NCBI GenBank assembly: GCA_036986135.1
Contig: BTQZ01000003.1
Location: 79,036-143,035, forward strand
Origin: JADFRG01 sp036986135
Lineage (GTDB): Bacteria; Chloroflexota; Anaerolineae; Anaerolineales; E44-bin32
Reading direction: 5' to 3'
Length of the DNA: 64,000 bases
The notes beneath the pieces are model-generated. The model was not told the origin of the DNA. It did no database searches and saw nothing but the letters and a program-made list of their open reading frames with translations. The position numbers and the translations under genes are program-made. Positions 44,137 through 53,193 of the stretch are shown one piece after another; position 1 is the stretch's first letter; each line of letters starts with the position of its first letter.

Positions 44137-46248
44137 GTGAACGAAAGAATCCGGAATCCACGTCTAAGAAGCGCGGTCGTTCGTATTCTGGTAATTTGGG
44201 CGATACAGACCGCCGCTCTGATCATCATGGCGTTCCTGCTTAACGGAGTGACGATTGACGGCCTTGGGACCGCCATATGGGGAGCCGCCATCATCGGCTT
44301 GCTGAATGCCTTGCTCTGGCCTCTGCTTAGCTTTGTCCTGGTGCCATTTGCGGTGCTGACCCTGGGAATCGGGGCGCTACTTCTCAATGGATTCATGGTT
44401 CTGCTCGCCTCGGAGTTCGTGAATGGTTTCGAGGTGGATGGCTTCTGGACAGCGTTTTGGGTCGCGCTGGGGATGTCGGCCATCAACATCATCCTCAGTA
44501 CGCTGTTGACGATCGACGACGACAATTCCTGGTACCGAAATCAAGTGCGGAGGCGCATGAAGCGTATCGCCACGCCCGAACCTACCAATGTTCCTGGTGT
44601 GATCTTCCTCGAGATCGACGGTTTGGCAGAACCGATCCTTGAGCAGGCCCTTGAAGAGGGCCATCTACCGACCCTGAAGTCCTGGATTGACAGCGGCAGC
44701 CACGTCATCACAGGCTGGGAGCCCGACACCTCCTCGCAGACTTCGGCCAGCCAGGCCGGCATTCTACATGGCGACAATTCGAACATCCCGGCATTCCGCT
44801 GGTACGACAAGACATCCCAGCGGATTATCGCCTCGAGTGACCTTAAAATGCTGCCCGATATTGAGAAGCAGCGCTCCAATGGAAAGGGCCTGCTCAGCAA
44901 CGACGGCGCGAGTCGTGGGAACTTGTTCTCGGGGGATGCGCCGTATGTCATGGCGACCGCCAGTACGATTCGTGACAAAAGCAAGTTTCACACTTCTGAA
45001 TTTCAGGCCTACTTCGGCAATCCCTACAACGCCTCGCGCACCATCCTGCTCCTGATTTGGGACATGATTCTGGAATGGCGTCAGTTTCGCTGCGCACGCA
45101 AGAACAACGTTCAGCCCATCCTTGACAAACATCATCGAGGTGGGATCTACCCGGTGCTGCGAGGCTTTATGACGGTCGTCATGCGAGAGCTGAGCATCTA
45201 TACGGTTCTGGGCGATATATTCGCCGGTCGATCTGTGGTCTACGCAACCTTCGTCGGCTACGATGAGATCGCCCACCACTCAGGCGTGCTGGATCCTGGG
45301 GCGTTCGACATTCTGTACAAGCTGGATCAGCAATTCCGCCGCTTGACGACCGCAGTGCCTGAAGCGCCTCGACCCTATCACTTCGTGATCCTGTCGGATC
45401 ATGGTCAGACGGGAGGGGCAACTTTTAAGCAGCGCTACGGCAAGTCACTACAGGAATATGTACAAGAGCTCATGGAAACGGAAGGCGCGGTGGTCGGAGA
45501 GGTAGCCAGCGGCGAGGACTGGGGTCATTTGTCCGCCTATATCACTGACACGATTAGGAATGAAGATTCGGCCAGCTCCAAGGTGGCCGCACGCGCGTTT
45601 AAAAGCCGGACCAAAGATGGTCGGGTGTGGATGGGTCCCGAGGCAGCAGATGTCGCTGAGATTGACCGTGAAGCGGAGGAAGAGCAGCTGCCAGAAGTTG
45701 TGGCGCTTGCCTCGGGTAACCTTGGATTGATATCGTTTACCAGGTGGCCTGGAAGAATGTCTCAGGAGCAGATTGATCAGGCTTTTCCGGCCGTTCTCCC
45801 GGGCCTCCGTGAACATGAGCTCGTTGGATTTGTGATGGTGCGTTCAGAGAAGCATGGGCCGGTTGTCTATGGCAACCGCGGAACCTATTATCTCCAGGAC
45901 GATCGTGTGGAAGGCACAAACCCGCTCGAGGTATTTGGGCCCAACGCCGCCAGTCACCTTCGCCGCACCGACAGCTTCCCGAATTGCCCGGATATCGTTG
46001 TCAACAGTTTCTGCGATCCCGAGACCGATGAGGGAGCCGCCTTCGAGGAATTGATCGGCTTCTATGGCGGTCTTGGAGGCATGCAGACAAAACCCTTTAT
46101 CCTGCATCCCGCGGAGCTTGAGGCAAGCGGTGAAATGGTCGGAACTGCCAGTGTATATTGGGTCTGCAAAGGGTGGCTGGATGAGCTGCACGGACCAACA
46201 CCCTCAAGACAGGCTATCGAGAGTCCACAAGTTGCGGAAACTCACTAG
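44137..46248 (+). CDS. YvlD/holin-4-type membrane domain fused to an alkaline-phosphatase-fold phosphodiesterase
   Basis: The protein has 703 residues. Residues ~1-130 form four membrane helices of the 'phage holin family 4'/YvlD type (LNGVTIDGLGTAIWGAAIIG; ALLWPLLSFVLVPFAVLTLG). Residues ~150-690 are a type I phosphodiesterase/nucleotide pyrophosphatase domain: FLEIDGLAEPILEQAL (first metal Asp), DTSSQTSASQAGIL (nucleophile region), FVGYDEIAHHSG and VILSDHGQTGG (second metal site). The enzyme half should lie on one face of the membrane; substrate unknown (phospholipid, polyprenyl or nucleotide phosphodiester). Confidence 0.85.
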   Translation: MNERIRNPRLRSAVVRILVIWAIQTAALIIMAFLLNGVTIDGLGTAIWGAAIIGLLNALLWPLLSFVLVPFAVLTLGIGALLLNGFMVLLASEFVNGFEVDGFWTAFWVALGMSAINIILSTLLTIDDDNSWYRNQVRRRMKRIATPEPTNVPGVIFLEIDGLAEPILEQALEEGHLPTLKSWIDSGSHVITGWEPDTSSQTSASQAGILHGDNSNIPAFRWYDKTSQRIIASSDLKMLPDIEKQRSNGKGLLSNDGASRGNLFSGDAPYVMATASTIRDKSKFHTSEFQAYFGNPYNASRTILLLIWDMILEWRQFRCARKNNVQPILDKHHRGGIYPVLRGFMTVVMRELSIYTVLGDIFAGRSVVYATFVGYDEIAHHSGVLDPGAFDILYKLDQQFRRLTTAVPEAPRPYHFVILSDHGQTGGATFKQRYGKSLQEYVQELMETEGAVVGEVASGEDWGHLSAYITDTIRNEDSASSKVAARAFKSRTKDGRVWMGPEAADVAEIDREAEEEQLPEVVALASGNLGLISFTRWPGRMSQEQIDQAFPAVLPGLREHELVGFVMVRSEKHGPVVYGNRGTYYLQDDRVEGTNPLEVFGPNAASHLRRTDSFPNCPDIVVNSFCDPETDEGAAFEELIGFYGGLGGMQTKPFILHPAELEASGEMVGTASVYWVCKGWLDELHGPTPSRQAIESPQVAETH

Positions 46249-46316
46249 ACGCGCCCTGGCTTGCGCATAGCCATGGCCCCGCACGGCGCAGCCGCGGGAT
46301 AGGTCTGCGAGAGTGG

Positions 46317-46322
46317 TAGACT
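46317..46322 (+). promoter_or_regulatory. -10 box for leaderless pgeF mRNA
   Basis: TAGACT is followed by six bases and then ATG 46329, the same geometry as the TATAAT before the LysM-M23 gene. Confidence 0.45.
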
Positions 46323-46328
46323 CGCCGC

Positions 46329-47135
46329 ATGCCTTTTAGGGAAGCAGAAGGATTACGCTTCTTCCAGTTCGAATCCCTTGCGGATCCTAACCTGGACCAC
46401 GCAATAATGACCCGGCAGGGCGGGGTGAGCCCGGCGCCATGGAACTCGCTCAACTATGGGCGTAAGGTCGGAGATGACGATGGACGTGTCACCGAAAACA
46501 TCGCGCGCGGGCTGGGGGCAACGGGTCAGGCCCTCGACCGGGCGTTCGATGTGTGGCAGGTGCACTCAGCAACGGTTATTCGTACAGATGAACCCAATCT
46601 CGCGGGGGGTCACCTGAAGGCGGACGCCATCATAACCGACCGTCCCGACGTGACGCTCATGATGCGTTTTGCAGATTGTGTGCCGATCATGGTCTATGAT
46701 CCTTACCGGCGGGCAGCAGGATTGGCGCATGCCGGCTGGCTGGGTACGCTGCGCGGGGTGGCGACTGAGCTGGTGCAAAGCCTGCAAAATGAATATGGAT
46801 GCAGGCCGGAGGATCTGGTAGCGGGCATCGGACCCTCCATCGGACCCGACCACTATCCGGTAGGCGAAGACGTAGTTGCGCAATTCGAAGATTCGATCGG
46901 CAATCCGGCGCGCGATCACCTCCGCTCGATTGGCGGGGCCGTGCATCTAGATTTATGGAGCGCAAACGAGGCGCAGCTGCGTTCAGCGGGGGTACGGTCC
47001 ATCGAAATATCTGAGATCTGTACGGCATGTAACCTGCAAGACTGGTACTCGCATCGCGGAGAGAACGGCAGCACCGGACGCTTTGGAGCACACCTTGCCA
47101 TCCGTAGCTACTCAGGTCCAGCAACGACTGAATGA
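46329..47135 (+). CDS. pgeF: PgeF/YlmD/YfiH laccase-domain protein
   Basis: The 268-residue protein is of the peptidoglycan-editing-factor/purine nucleoside-phosphorylase (formerly laccase-domain) family. ITRQGGVSPAPWNSLNYG near the start, WQVHSATV, FADCVPIMVYDPYRRAAGLAH with HAGWLGTLRG, and GPSIGPDHY carry the Cys and His zinc ligands. First gene of a ylmD-ylmE-ylmG-like cluster often linked to cell division in other bacteria. Confidence 0.93.
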   Translation: MPFREAEGLRFFQFESLADPNLDHAIMTRQGGVSPAPWNSLNYGRKVGDDDGRVTENIARGLGATGQALDRAFDVWQVHSATVIRTDEPNLAGGHLKADAIITDRPDVTLMMRFADCVPIMVYDPYRRAAGLAHAGWLGTLRGVATELVQSLQNEYGCRPEDLVAGIGPSIGPDHYPVGEDVVAQFEDSIGNPARDHLRSIGGAVHLDLWSANEAQLRSAGVRSIEISEICTACNLQDWYSHRGENGSTGRFGAHLAIRSYSGPATTE

Positions 47136-47820
47136 AGTCCAGGGGCGGATCCATGCCGCGGCAAATCGGGCGGGTCGTGATGTCCATGCAATCCGAATTG
47201 TGGGGATAACGAAGTCGCACCCTCAGGAGTTCGTGCGAGCCGCCCATGAAGCGGGACTCAGGCTGATTGGTGAGAACCGGGTCGAGGAGGCCCTGCCTAA
47301 ACGGGCTGCCACTGACGACCTGGCCGATCTGGAATGGCACATGGTCGGACACATACAAAGCCGTAAGGCAAGGACGGTGGTTCAGGTTTTTGACGCGGTG
47401 CACTCGGTGGATCGTTCCAAGATCGCGGATCGGTTGAACCGTGAGGCGGAGCGGGTGGGAACTCGCTTGCCTGTTCTTCTGGAGTGCAATGTATCGGGTG
47501 AGGCCTCGAAATGGGGCTGGCCGCTTACCGACGAGGCGAGCTGGCCAGAGACTGCGGTAGAGTTTGCTCGAATTTGCGAATTGCCGAGCCTGGAGGTTCG
47601 AGGATTGATGACCATGGCCCCCATGGTTATTGAACCGGACCGCCTTCGTCCAGTCTTTCAGCGGTTACGAGCTTTTCGGGATTACCTGCGGCAGGCCGTC
47701 CCGGTCGATTGGTCGGAGCTTTCAATGGGAATGACGGAAGATTACGTAATCGCAGTAGAGGAGGGAGCCACTCTGCTGCGCATCGGCCGGGCGATATTTG
47801 GACCCCGGGCGACCGGATAG
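47095..47820 (+). CDS. YggS/PLPBP family pyridoxal-phosphate homeostasis protein
   Basis: The 241-residue alanine-racemase-fold protein has the PLP Lys in GITKSHPQEF (~35). LIGENRVEEALPK, WHMVGHIQSRKA, LLECNVSGEASKWGW, LMTMAPM and ELSMGMTEDYVIAVEEGATLLRIG are all family blocks. TTG 47095 is chosen because GGAG lies 6 bases upstream; it overlaps the end of pgeF. It buffers free PLP and amino-acid pools; no enzymatic reaction is known. Confidence 0.92.
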   Translation: MPSVATQVQQRLNEVQGRIHAAANRAGRDVHAIRIVGITKSHPQEFVRAAHEAGLRLIGENRVEEALPKRAATDDLADLEWHMVGHIQSRKARTVVQVFDAVHSVDRSKIADRLNREAERVGTRLPVLLECNVSGEASKWGWPLTDEASWPETAVEFARICELPSLEVRGLMTMAPMVIEPDRLRPVFQRLRAFRDYLRQAVPVDWSELSMGMTEDYVIAVEEGATLLRIGRAIFGPRATG

Positions 47821-47879
47821 GAAATGCTTCCTCGGGCAAACCGGCTCGATTTTATGGGATAATTGCGGAAAGCGACACT

Positions 47880-48131
47880 ATGGACCTGATTGTTGAAATA
47901 GTTGGTCTCGTTTTCACATTTTTATGGATCGTAGTGCTCGCAGATATCATCGTCAGCTGGGTCCTTGACCCATTCCACCCAATTCGAAGGTTCCTGGATT
48001 CGATCGTGCAGCCCATGCTCGATCCGATCCGGCGCATCGTTCCACCCGTCAGTGGGATCGATCTTAGCCCCCTGGTCTTACTCATCGTGCTGGATATCGC
48101 CCGCAGGCTGGTCGTGGGCGTACTCGCGTAG
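47880..48131 (+). CDS. YggT family membrane protein
   Basis: The 83-residue protein has two hydrophobic helices with the family core WVLDPFHPIRRFLDSIVQPM and LDPIRRIVPPVSGIDLSPLV. YlmG/YggT proteins act in envelope or division-related organisation. A GATAAT box at 47858-47863 lies 16 bases before ATG 47880. Confidence 0.92.
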   Translation: MDLIVEIVGLVFTFLWIVVLADIIVSWVLDPFHPIRRFLDSIVQPMLDPIRRIVPPVSGIDLSPLVLLIVLDIARRLVVGVLA

Positions 48132-48139
48132 GCAATCAA

Positions 48140-48448
48140 ATGCGCCGCTTTAGGCTTCACAACGGCAAACACGGCGCGGCGCTAACCGTTCGAGTGACTC
48201 CCCGCGCCCGAAAGAGTGAAGTGGGGGGGATACTGGAGGATGGAACGGTTCGGATCCGAATTCAAGAGCCGCCCGTGGAGGGCAAGGCCAATCGTGCTCT
48301 GATTGCTTTTCTATCCAAGGTGCTTGGCGTGCGGAAGAATCGGATTGAGATTGTGGCCGGCTTGAGGGGGCTGGACAAGATTGTGGCAATTGAGGCCATG
48401 ACGGCCGCAGAGGTCGAGAGCCGGATCCAGGGCTACCTGGACACCTGA
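48140..48448 (+). CDS. DUF167/YggU family protein
   Basis: The 102-residue protein has LTVRVTPRARKSEVGGI, IRIQEPPVEGKANRALIAFL and LGVRKNRIEIVAGLRGLDKI, the DUF167 signature throughout. It is usually next to yggT. Function unknown; 8 bases after yggT. Confidence 0.93.
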   Translation: MRRFRLHNGKHGAALTVRVTPRARKSEVGGILEDGTVRIRIQEPPVEGKANRALIAFLSKVLGVRKNRIEIVAGLRGLDKIVAIEAMTAAEVESRIQGYLDT

Positions 48449-48453
48449 CAGGG

Positions 48454-50892
48454 CTAGAATCCGAATTTCAGCGGGTCGGGCAAGCGGACACCCGTCGTAG
48501 ACAAGCGCCAGAGCGATTCAAAGGCGACGTCTCGCAGGTGGTCATTTCCCGACTCGAGTGCCTTATAAAGCTCGAGCGTCAAATCCTCCCCGGCTCCCCA
48601 GCCGAGCACCTCCAGTGCAGCGATTTGCTCATCTAACGAACCATTGCTCAATGCACGTCGCAAGATCTCAGTAGCCGCCTTGCCCGGTGCAACTCCTAGG
48701 CCCTCTTTGGCCGCATATGCGATTACCCATGGCAGCTCCGCCGGCTCATTTGGAGGCGGATAGATCTTCCAGGGAGGATTGAGCCTGCGATCGAGGGCTT
48801 CGGCCGCCGCACCGCGTACGATCCACTCTTCGTCTTCTACTTTGACTCTCTCTAGTACTTCGATCGCCCACTCGTCTTGAATCCGGGCTAAGCCAAATGC
48901 AGCTGCCCGACGGGTCATGATTTCCTCGTGCTCCGCAGCCTCCCGCAACATTCCGTAGCCTTCATCTGGGTGCACCGCGAGCGCTTCCGCCGCCGCCAGT
49001 CGGAGTTGTTCATCACCGCCCAGCAGCGCTTGTCCCAGCCCTTCCAGCGCGGCATCGCTGCCGATAGCCCCCAGCGCCAGGCATGCGGCCTGCCTCACAA
49101 GAGGCTCCGAATCTCCCTGGGCGATCGTGACCAAGCGTTCCGCTGAATCCTCATCCGCCATACCCCCAAGGCCCAGGCACGCCAGCACACGGCTAGAGAT
49201 CGCCTGTGATTTCAGCATTCGTGTGAAAAGTATATTGACCGATGGCTCATTGGCCTTGGCTAGCGCATGCACTCCACGCAGACGCAATCCGTACGCTCTG
49301 GCGGTGTCTTGAACCATTTTTGCCACTTCGCGGAGCAGCTTGCCGCGCCACTCGGCCTTGCTTGAAGAATCAGGAAGCCAGTTGGCTTTGTTGAGCAGAC
49401 GCGCCTCCAATGGCTCACCGTTCGAGTTCAAGGCCCGCATGACAACCGCCTCTGGATCACCGAGCACGGCATAGTAGTGCAGGGCCTTGGATGCCGGCTC
49501 CCACCACTTGGCGCTCTCGACGCTTTCCGATAGCTCGCCCCTGGCCATGGCTCGCGCTCCAAAGTAGGCGCCGATCGCGGGCTGGAAGAATGAGATGAGG
49601 CCTCCGGATCTGCGAACCAGAATGCCGGCTTCAATTAAGCTCGGGATCGGAATCCCCTTTGGAAGGGCACGCTCGGGGATGGCAGCTTTGCCGGCTTTCA
49701 GCCAGGCCAAGGCTACTTCCTCGGTATGCCGTTGCTCCTCGGGAGAGAGCATGCGCGCAGCGTAGGATTCCACATCGTCCACTGCTCGCTGACCTCGAAC
49801 ATCGCCGGCGTACGCTGCCCAAACCCGAAGCGTAATCTCGGCCGGAGTTCGGCCGCGCGTAGTCCCGGCTAGCCAGCCATTTATCAAGGCCGGGTCGATC
49901 TCTGAGATGCGACTCTTCGGCCGGTCTGGAACGACATACTCGTTCCAGGATCGACCCCACTTGGAAAAAAACTCGCGCTGCATACGTTCCGTCCAGGGAG
50001 CGATCGGAACCGGTGTCAGGTTCGCCTGTGCCAATCCGTCGAGGATGGCCGTCGGGCCGGCGGCTACGATTCGAAGCTCCTGATGCCGAGTGCGCAGTTC
50101 TTTCAACCAGCTCGAAATTTCGGGGAGATCCTCGGAGGGCATCTCATCCAACCCATCTAAGAGCAGGAGAGCATTTCCGCCTTCAAAGTGCTTTTGAATA
50201 TAGCTGGGCAGCATGGCCGCCACGCTCGGCGATACGGTTCGCTGAGAGGCTTCGATCACCGGTTCAAGTGCATCCCGGCGGCCCTGGAGCGGTAGGTCCG
50301 CGGCATGCACAAGAATGGGGACCTTGCCCGCGAGCTCGCCAAGCGCCGCATCGCGGTTCGCAAGCCGGATCGCTAGATAAGCCAGAGCCGTTGATCGGCC
50401 ACTGCCCGGATCGCCCGTGAGCATCAGATCCGCGCCGTTGCTCAGCGCTTCACCGAGCGATAGCGTGCGCGCCACATACACGCCGGACAAATAGGTGAAA
50501 TCTGGAAGATTCGGCAAAACCCCAAGCGTGTCTTGTGGAAGATCGTTGTCACTCGATGGATCGGAAGGAGCCGGCGGGACAAGCACGCGTGGTGGGATGA
50601 GGATTTCATCCAGCGCTAGAATAGCCCGCGCCAGGTGCATGGTCTCTGCGCGAGAAATAAGTTCGACCTGGTAGCGGTCAATAGCCCGGGCTGTGAGACC
50701 TGACCGCAGAGATCTGAGTTGCTCTCTGATCCTTGCGATCACCCAGACCAAGGTCGGCTTGAGCCTGGCCAGGAGCAGGCCGACGAGAATGCCGGCTACC
50801 AGGCCAACGACAAATTCTTCGACGTCAAACCGTAATCCGAAAGGTCCGAAGGGTCCGAAAATCGCTAGCCTCCGTAAAGGATTCGGCCACAC
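48454..50892 (-). CDS. membrane-anchored NACHT-like NTPase with HEAT repeats
   Basis: The protein has ~802-812 residues. One membrane helix (VVGLVAGILVGLLLA, ~28-42), a coiled linker, a STAND/NACHT NTPase (P-loop GDPGSGRST at 160-168, Walker B ALLLLDGLDEMPSED) and a C-terminal array of HEAT-like helical pairs (~560-790; LVRQAACLALGAIGSDAALE, then EQLRLAAAEALAVHP). The P-loop Lys is Arg166. STAND proteins switch on ligand sensing; known ones act in signalling, defence or death. GTG 50892 gives a 28-base overlap with the upstream gene and has no ribosome site; ATT 50862 sits 6 bases after GGAGG. Confidence 0.82.
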   Translation of the reverse strand: MWPNPLRRLAIFGPFGPFGLRFDVEEFVVGLVAGILVGLLLARLKPTLVWVIARIREQLRSLRSGLTARAIDRYQVELISRAETMHLARAILALDEILIPPRVLVPPAPSDPSSDNDLPQDTLGVLPNLPDFTYLSGVYVARTLSLGEALSNGADLMLTGDPGSGRSTALAYLAIRLANRDAALGELAGKVPILVHAADLPLQGRRDALEPVIEASQRTVSPSVAAMLPSYIQKHFEGGNALLLLDGLDEMPSEDLPEISSWLKELRTRHQELRIVAAGPTAILDGLAQANLTPVPIAPWTERMQREFFSKWGRSWNEYVVPDRPKSRISEIDPALINGWLAGTTRGRTPAEITLRVWAAYAGDVRGQRAVDDVESYAARMLSPEEQRHTEEVALAWLKAGKAAIPERALPKGIPIPSLIEAGILVRRSGGLISFFQPAIGAYFGARAMARGELSESVESAKWWEPASKALHYYAVLGDPEAVVMRALNSNGEPLEARLLNKANWLPDSSSKAEWRGKLLREVAKMVQDTARAYGLRLRGVHALAKANEPSVNILFTRMLKSQAISSRVLACLGLGGMADEDSAERLVTIAQGDSEPLVRQAACLALGAIGSDAALEGLGQALLGGDEQLRLAAAEALAVHPDEGYGMLREAAEHEEIMTRRAAAFGLARIQDEWAIEVLERVKVEDEEWIVRGAAAEALDRRLNPPWKIYPPPNEPAELPWVIAYAAKEGLGVAPGKAATEILRRALSNGSLDEQIAALEVLGWGAGEDLTLELYKALESGNDHLRDVAFESLWRLSTTGVRLPDPLKFGF

Positions 50893-51566
50893 TGGGTGCA
50901 GCGTATGAGCTCGTCAGCGCTGCCTACCAGTTGTCGGGACGAGACTGATAGTGTAAGCCCGCATGCGCCGCAGCTGTCGCCGTTCAGCACGACTACTGCC
51001 ACGCCACCCAGGCGGGTTCGCAATCCTTCATAGGTGTCTTGATCCTGCTCAGAGACGCTGGCCAAAGCTACTTCTCGTTCGGCCTGCAGGCTGGCCAGAC
51101 GATCATTGATACTCTCTCGCTCGGAGATCAGCTCCGCGTGCAGGCTTGCCTTACCGGCTTCGGCGGCCTCCAAGGACGCTAGGCTTTGTGTTCGCGCGCT
51201 TTCCGCTTCATCCTGATCCAGCATGACCTCCAGGTAGTGATCCTCGAGCGTCTCCAAATGGCGCTTCAACGAGTCCGACTCCATCTGAAGGTCCTCGAGC
51301 TCCTTAGGATTCTTGACGCTCCCCCCATATAGGGCTTGCTCGCTACTCTTGAGTTTATGTCGCTGATCCTGCACCTGGTTCTCGGCTCGCCTGGCAGCCG
51401 CACCGACGGAGGCCACTGTCGATTCCTTGGCAGCCAGATCGGCTCTTAGCTGTGTGATTTCAGCTGAATCTTCGAGTGTATTTCGGATTTCTTCAAGCCG
51501 GCCTTTTAGCCTATCGTTCTCAAGATCAATTTCCTGGAGGCGGTACAGGCCAGAGGCGCGACTCAT
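50865..51566 (-). CDS. coiled-coil protein with C-terminal C4 zinc ribbon
   Basis: The 233-residue protein begins with ~170 residues of long coiled coil (heptads of Leu, Glu and Arg; for example LKRHLETLEDHYLEVMLDQD) and ends in a zinc ribbon: CGAC and, about 30 residues later, CTQC. This is the CT398/FliH-associated C4-ribbon family, found beside many housekeeping genes, with proposed nucleic-acid or secretion roles. ATG 51566 is chosen because a TATAAT lies 6 bases before it; the longer reading runs through the promoter. Confidence 0.88.
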   Translation of the reverse strand: MSRASGLYRLQEIDLENDRLKGRLEEIRNTLEDSAEITQLRADLAAKESTVASVGAAARRAENQVQDQRHKLKSSEQALYGGSVKNPKELEDLQMESDSLKRHLETLEDHYLEVMLDQDEAESARTQSLASLEAAEAGKASLHAELISERESINDRLASLQAEREVALASVSEQDQDTYEGLRTRLGGVAVVVLNGDSCGACGLTLSVSSRQLVGSADELIRCTQCGRILYGG

Positions 51567-51572
51567 GTTTGG

Positions 51573-51602
51573 ATTATAGATGTGGGGAGGTTTGCGGGGC
51601 AA
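51573..51602 (-). promoter_or_regulatory. promoter giving a leaderless zinc-ribbon mRNA
   Basis: Minus strand: TTGCCC (51602-51597), 18 bases, TATAAT (51578-51573), then six bases to ATG 51566. It is the best example of the leaderless layout in the window. It lies just upstream of the divergent membrane-protein operon. Confidence 0.7.
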
Positions 51603-51626
51603 ATGGCGGGGTCTCCGATACCGACG

Positions 51627-51632
51627 TAAAAT
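51627..51632 (+). promoter_or_regulatory. -10 box of the membrane-protein operon
   Basis: TAAAAT is 7 bases before GTG 51640, so the operon mRNA is predicted to be leaderless. The divergent zinc-ribbon promoter is only 25 bases away. Confidence 0.45.
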
Positions 51633-51639
51633 CTCGCCC

Positions 51640-53193
51640 GTGCTCGAGGATTACGAGCTGCGCTGGGCAGCCGGCTTGGCACTGCTGGCCGTCGTGATTA
51701 CCACCCTCCCATTCTTGGTCGCGCCTGCGCTTCTCGAAACCGGGTCGACCTTCAATGGCTTCCTGATCAATCCCGCTGACGGCTATAGCTATCTCGCCAA
51801 AATGCGGCAGGGAGCCGATCTCGTTTTCGAATTTCGGCTTCCATATGCGCCCGAGCCGGGACCGGGAGTCCTGCTCTTCGCCTACCAGTTGATTCTTGGC
51901 GGAATCAGCCGCGTTGTCGGACTGCCGCAAATCCTGACCTACCATGCCGCGCGTGTGCTCGGCACATTTGCTATGTTCGGAAGCAGCTATCTCTTCCTTG
52001 CGCGCACCCTTCCGACGGCGAGGGCTAAGTGGGCCGCGTTTATGCTCACCCTGTTTGGGTCTGGAGTGGGGTGGATCGCCTTGCCCATGGGACTGCTTCC
52101 CATCGATCTTTGGGTTCCAGAGGCGATTCCGTTCCTCTCCGCCTATGCCAATGCGCACTTTCCGCTGGCGACGGCGGCTTTAATCACCTCCGTGACGCTG
52201 ACCCTCTTCCCTGAGATTCTGCCGGACGCGCGCCTAGCGCTGCTCTGGATCAGCGGTTTGCTGCTTGCGCTGCTTCAACCGTTCACAGTGGTCGCGATCG
52301 GGTTCGTGCTCGGCGTCTGGCTGGTGGTTGAGCGCCTGCACGAGACGCCGGTTGGGCGGCTGAGGAGCTGGGCGGTGGGGTTGACGGCATTTCTGGTTGG
52401 AGCCCTCCCGATGCTCGTGTACACGTGGGGCGTGATCCGTCTGCATCCGATCCTGTCCGCTTGGAATGAGCAAAACCTGACGCCAACGCCAGGCATTATC
52501 GAAGTCCTACTTGGATACGGCCTGGTCCTGATTTTCGCGGTCGTGGGAATGTTATTGGGAGATGCCCGCGGTCGCTCCTCTGGTCGCTTGCTGATCACAT
52601 GGGTAATCTTGGGATTCATCATGCTTTACTTGCCGGTGTCCCTTCAGCGTCGGCTGACGCTTGGGCTCTTCATTCCCCTGGCGGCGCTGGCGGGCGTTGG
52701 ACTAGAGGCCGTTGCTCCAACCCGCCGAAGGTTTGCGCTGCTGTTGGCTGCAACCCTCGTCCTCTCCGTGCCATCTCACCTGGTCGTCATCGGATCAGGA
52801 CTGGTTGCGGTTTCGCGAGCAGAGGCAGGCCTCGTGATGTCGGAAAGCGATCAGGCATTGCTCGACTGGATCGGGCTCAACCTCTCCGAAGATCCGCTGA
52901 TACTGGCCGGCCTCGAAACCGGCAGCCGATTGCCCGCCTACGGCGATGTCCGCGTGCTTTACGGCCATCCGTTCGAAACCCCGCATTCAGATGACCAAGA
53001 GGCGATTGTTCGAGGACTGTGGGCTTGGAATGGGGATCCTGTGCTGGGGCTTCAGGCCCTTCGGGCGGCCGGAGTCGACTACGCCTTCTATGGGGAAGAA
53101 GAGAAGGAGCTCGGGGTTCCTTCTTGGCTCTCGCTAGCCGAATTGGCCCATCGCGAAGGCGACTCTGACTTGTATAAGGTACCTGATAGTTGA
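51640..53193 (+). CDS. polytopic membrane protein, copy A of a duplicated pair
   Basis: The 517-residue protein has about 11-12 membrane segments and a soluble C-terminal ~110 residues (NLSEDPLILAGLETGSRLPA; AGVDYAFYGEEEKELG). The first extracellular loop has NPADGYSYLAKMRQG and is conserved in its paralogue at 55424 (TEDGNSYIAKMLSG). This loop position and the late soluble domain resemble GT-C glycosyltransferases, but no catalytic residue is proven. GTG 51640 is chosen because of the -10 box just before it. Its TGA overlaps the next start (TTGA). Confidence 0.7.
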   Translation: MLEDYELRWAAGLALLAVVITTLPFLVAPALLETGSTFNGFLINPADGYSYLAKMRQGADLVFEFRLPYAPEPGPGVLLFAYQLILGGISRVVGLPQILTYHAARVLGTFAMFGSSYLFLARTLPTARAKWAAFMLTLFGSGVGWIALPMGLLPIDLWVPEAIPFLSAYANAHFPLATAALITSVTLTLFPEILPDARLALLWISGLLLALLQPFTVVAIGFVLGVWLVVERLHETPVGRLRSWAVGLTAFLVGALPMLVYTWGVIRLHPILSAWNEQNLTPTPGIIEVLLGYGLVLIFAVVGMLLGDARGRSSGRLLITWVILGFIMLYLPVSLQRRLTLGLFIPLAALAGVGLEAVAPTRRRFALLLAATLVLSVPSHLVVIGSGLVAVSRAEAGLVMSESDQALLDWIGLNLSEDPLILAGLETGSRLPAYGDVRVLYGHPFETPHSDDQEAIVRGLWAWNGDPVLGLQALRAAGVDYAFYGEEEKELGVPSWLSLAELAHREGDSDLYKVPDS

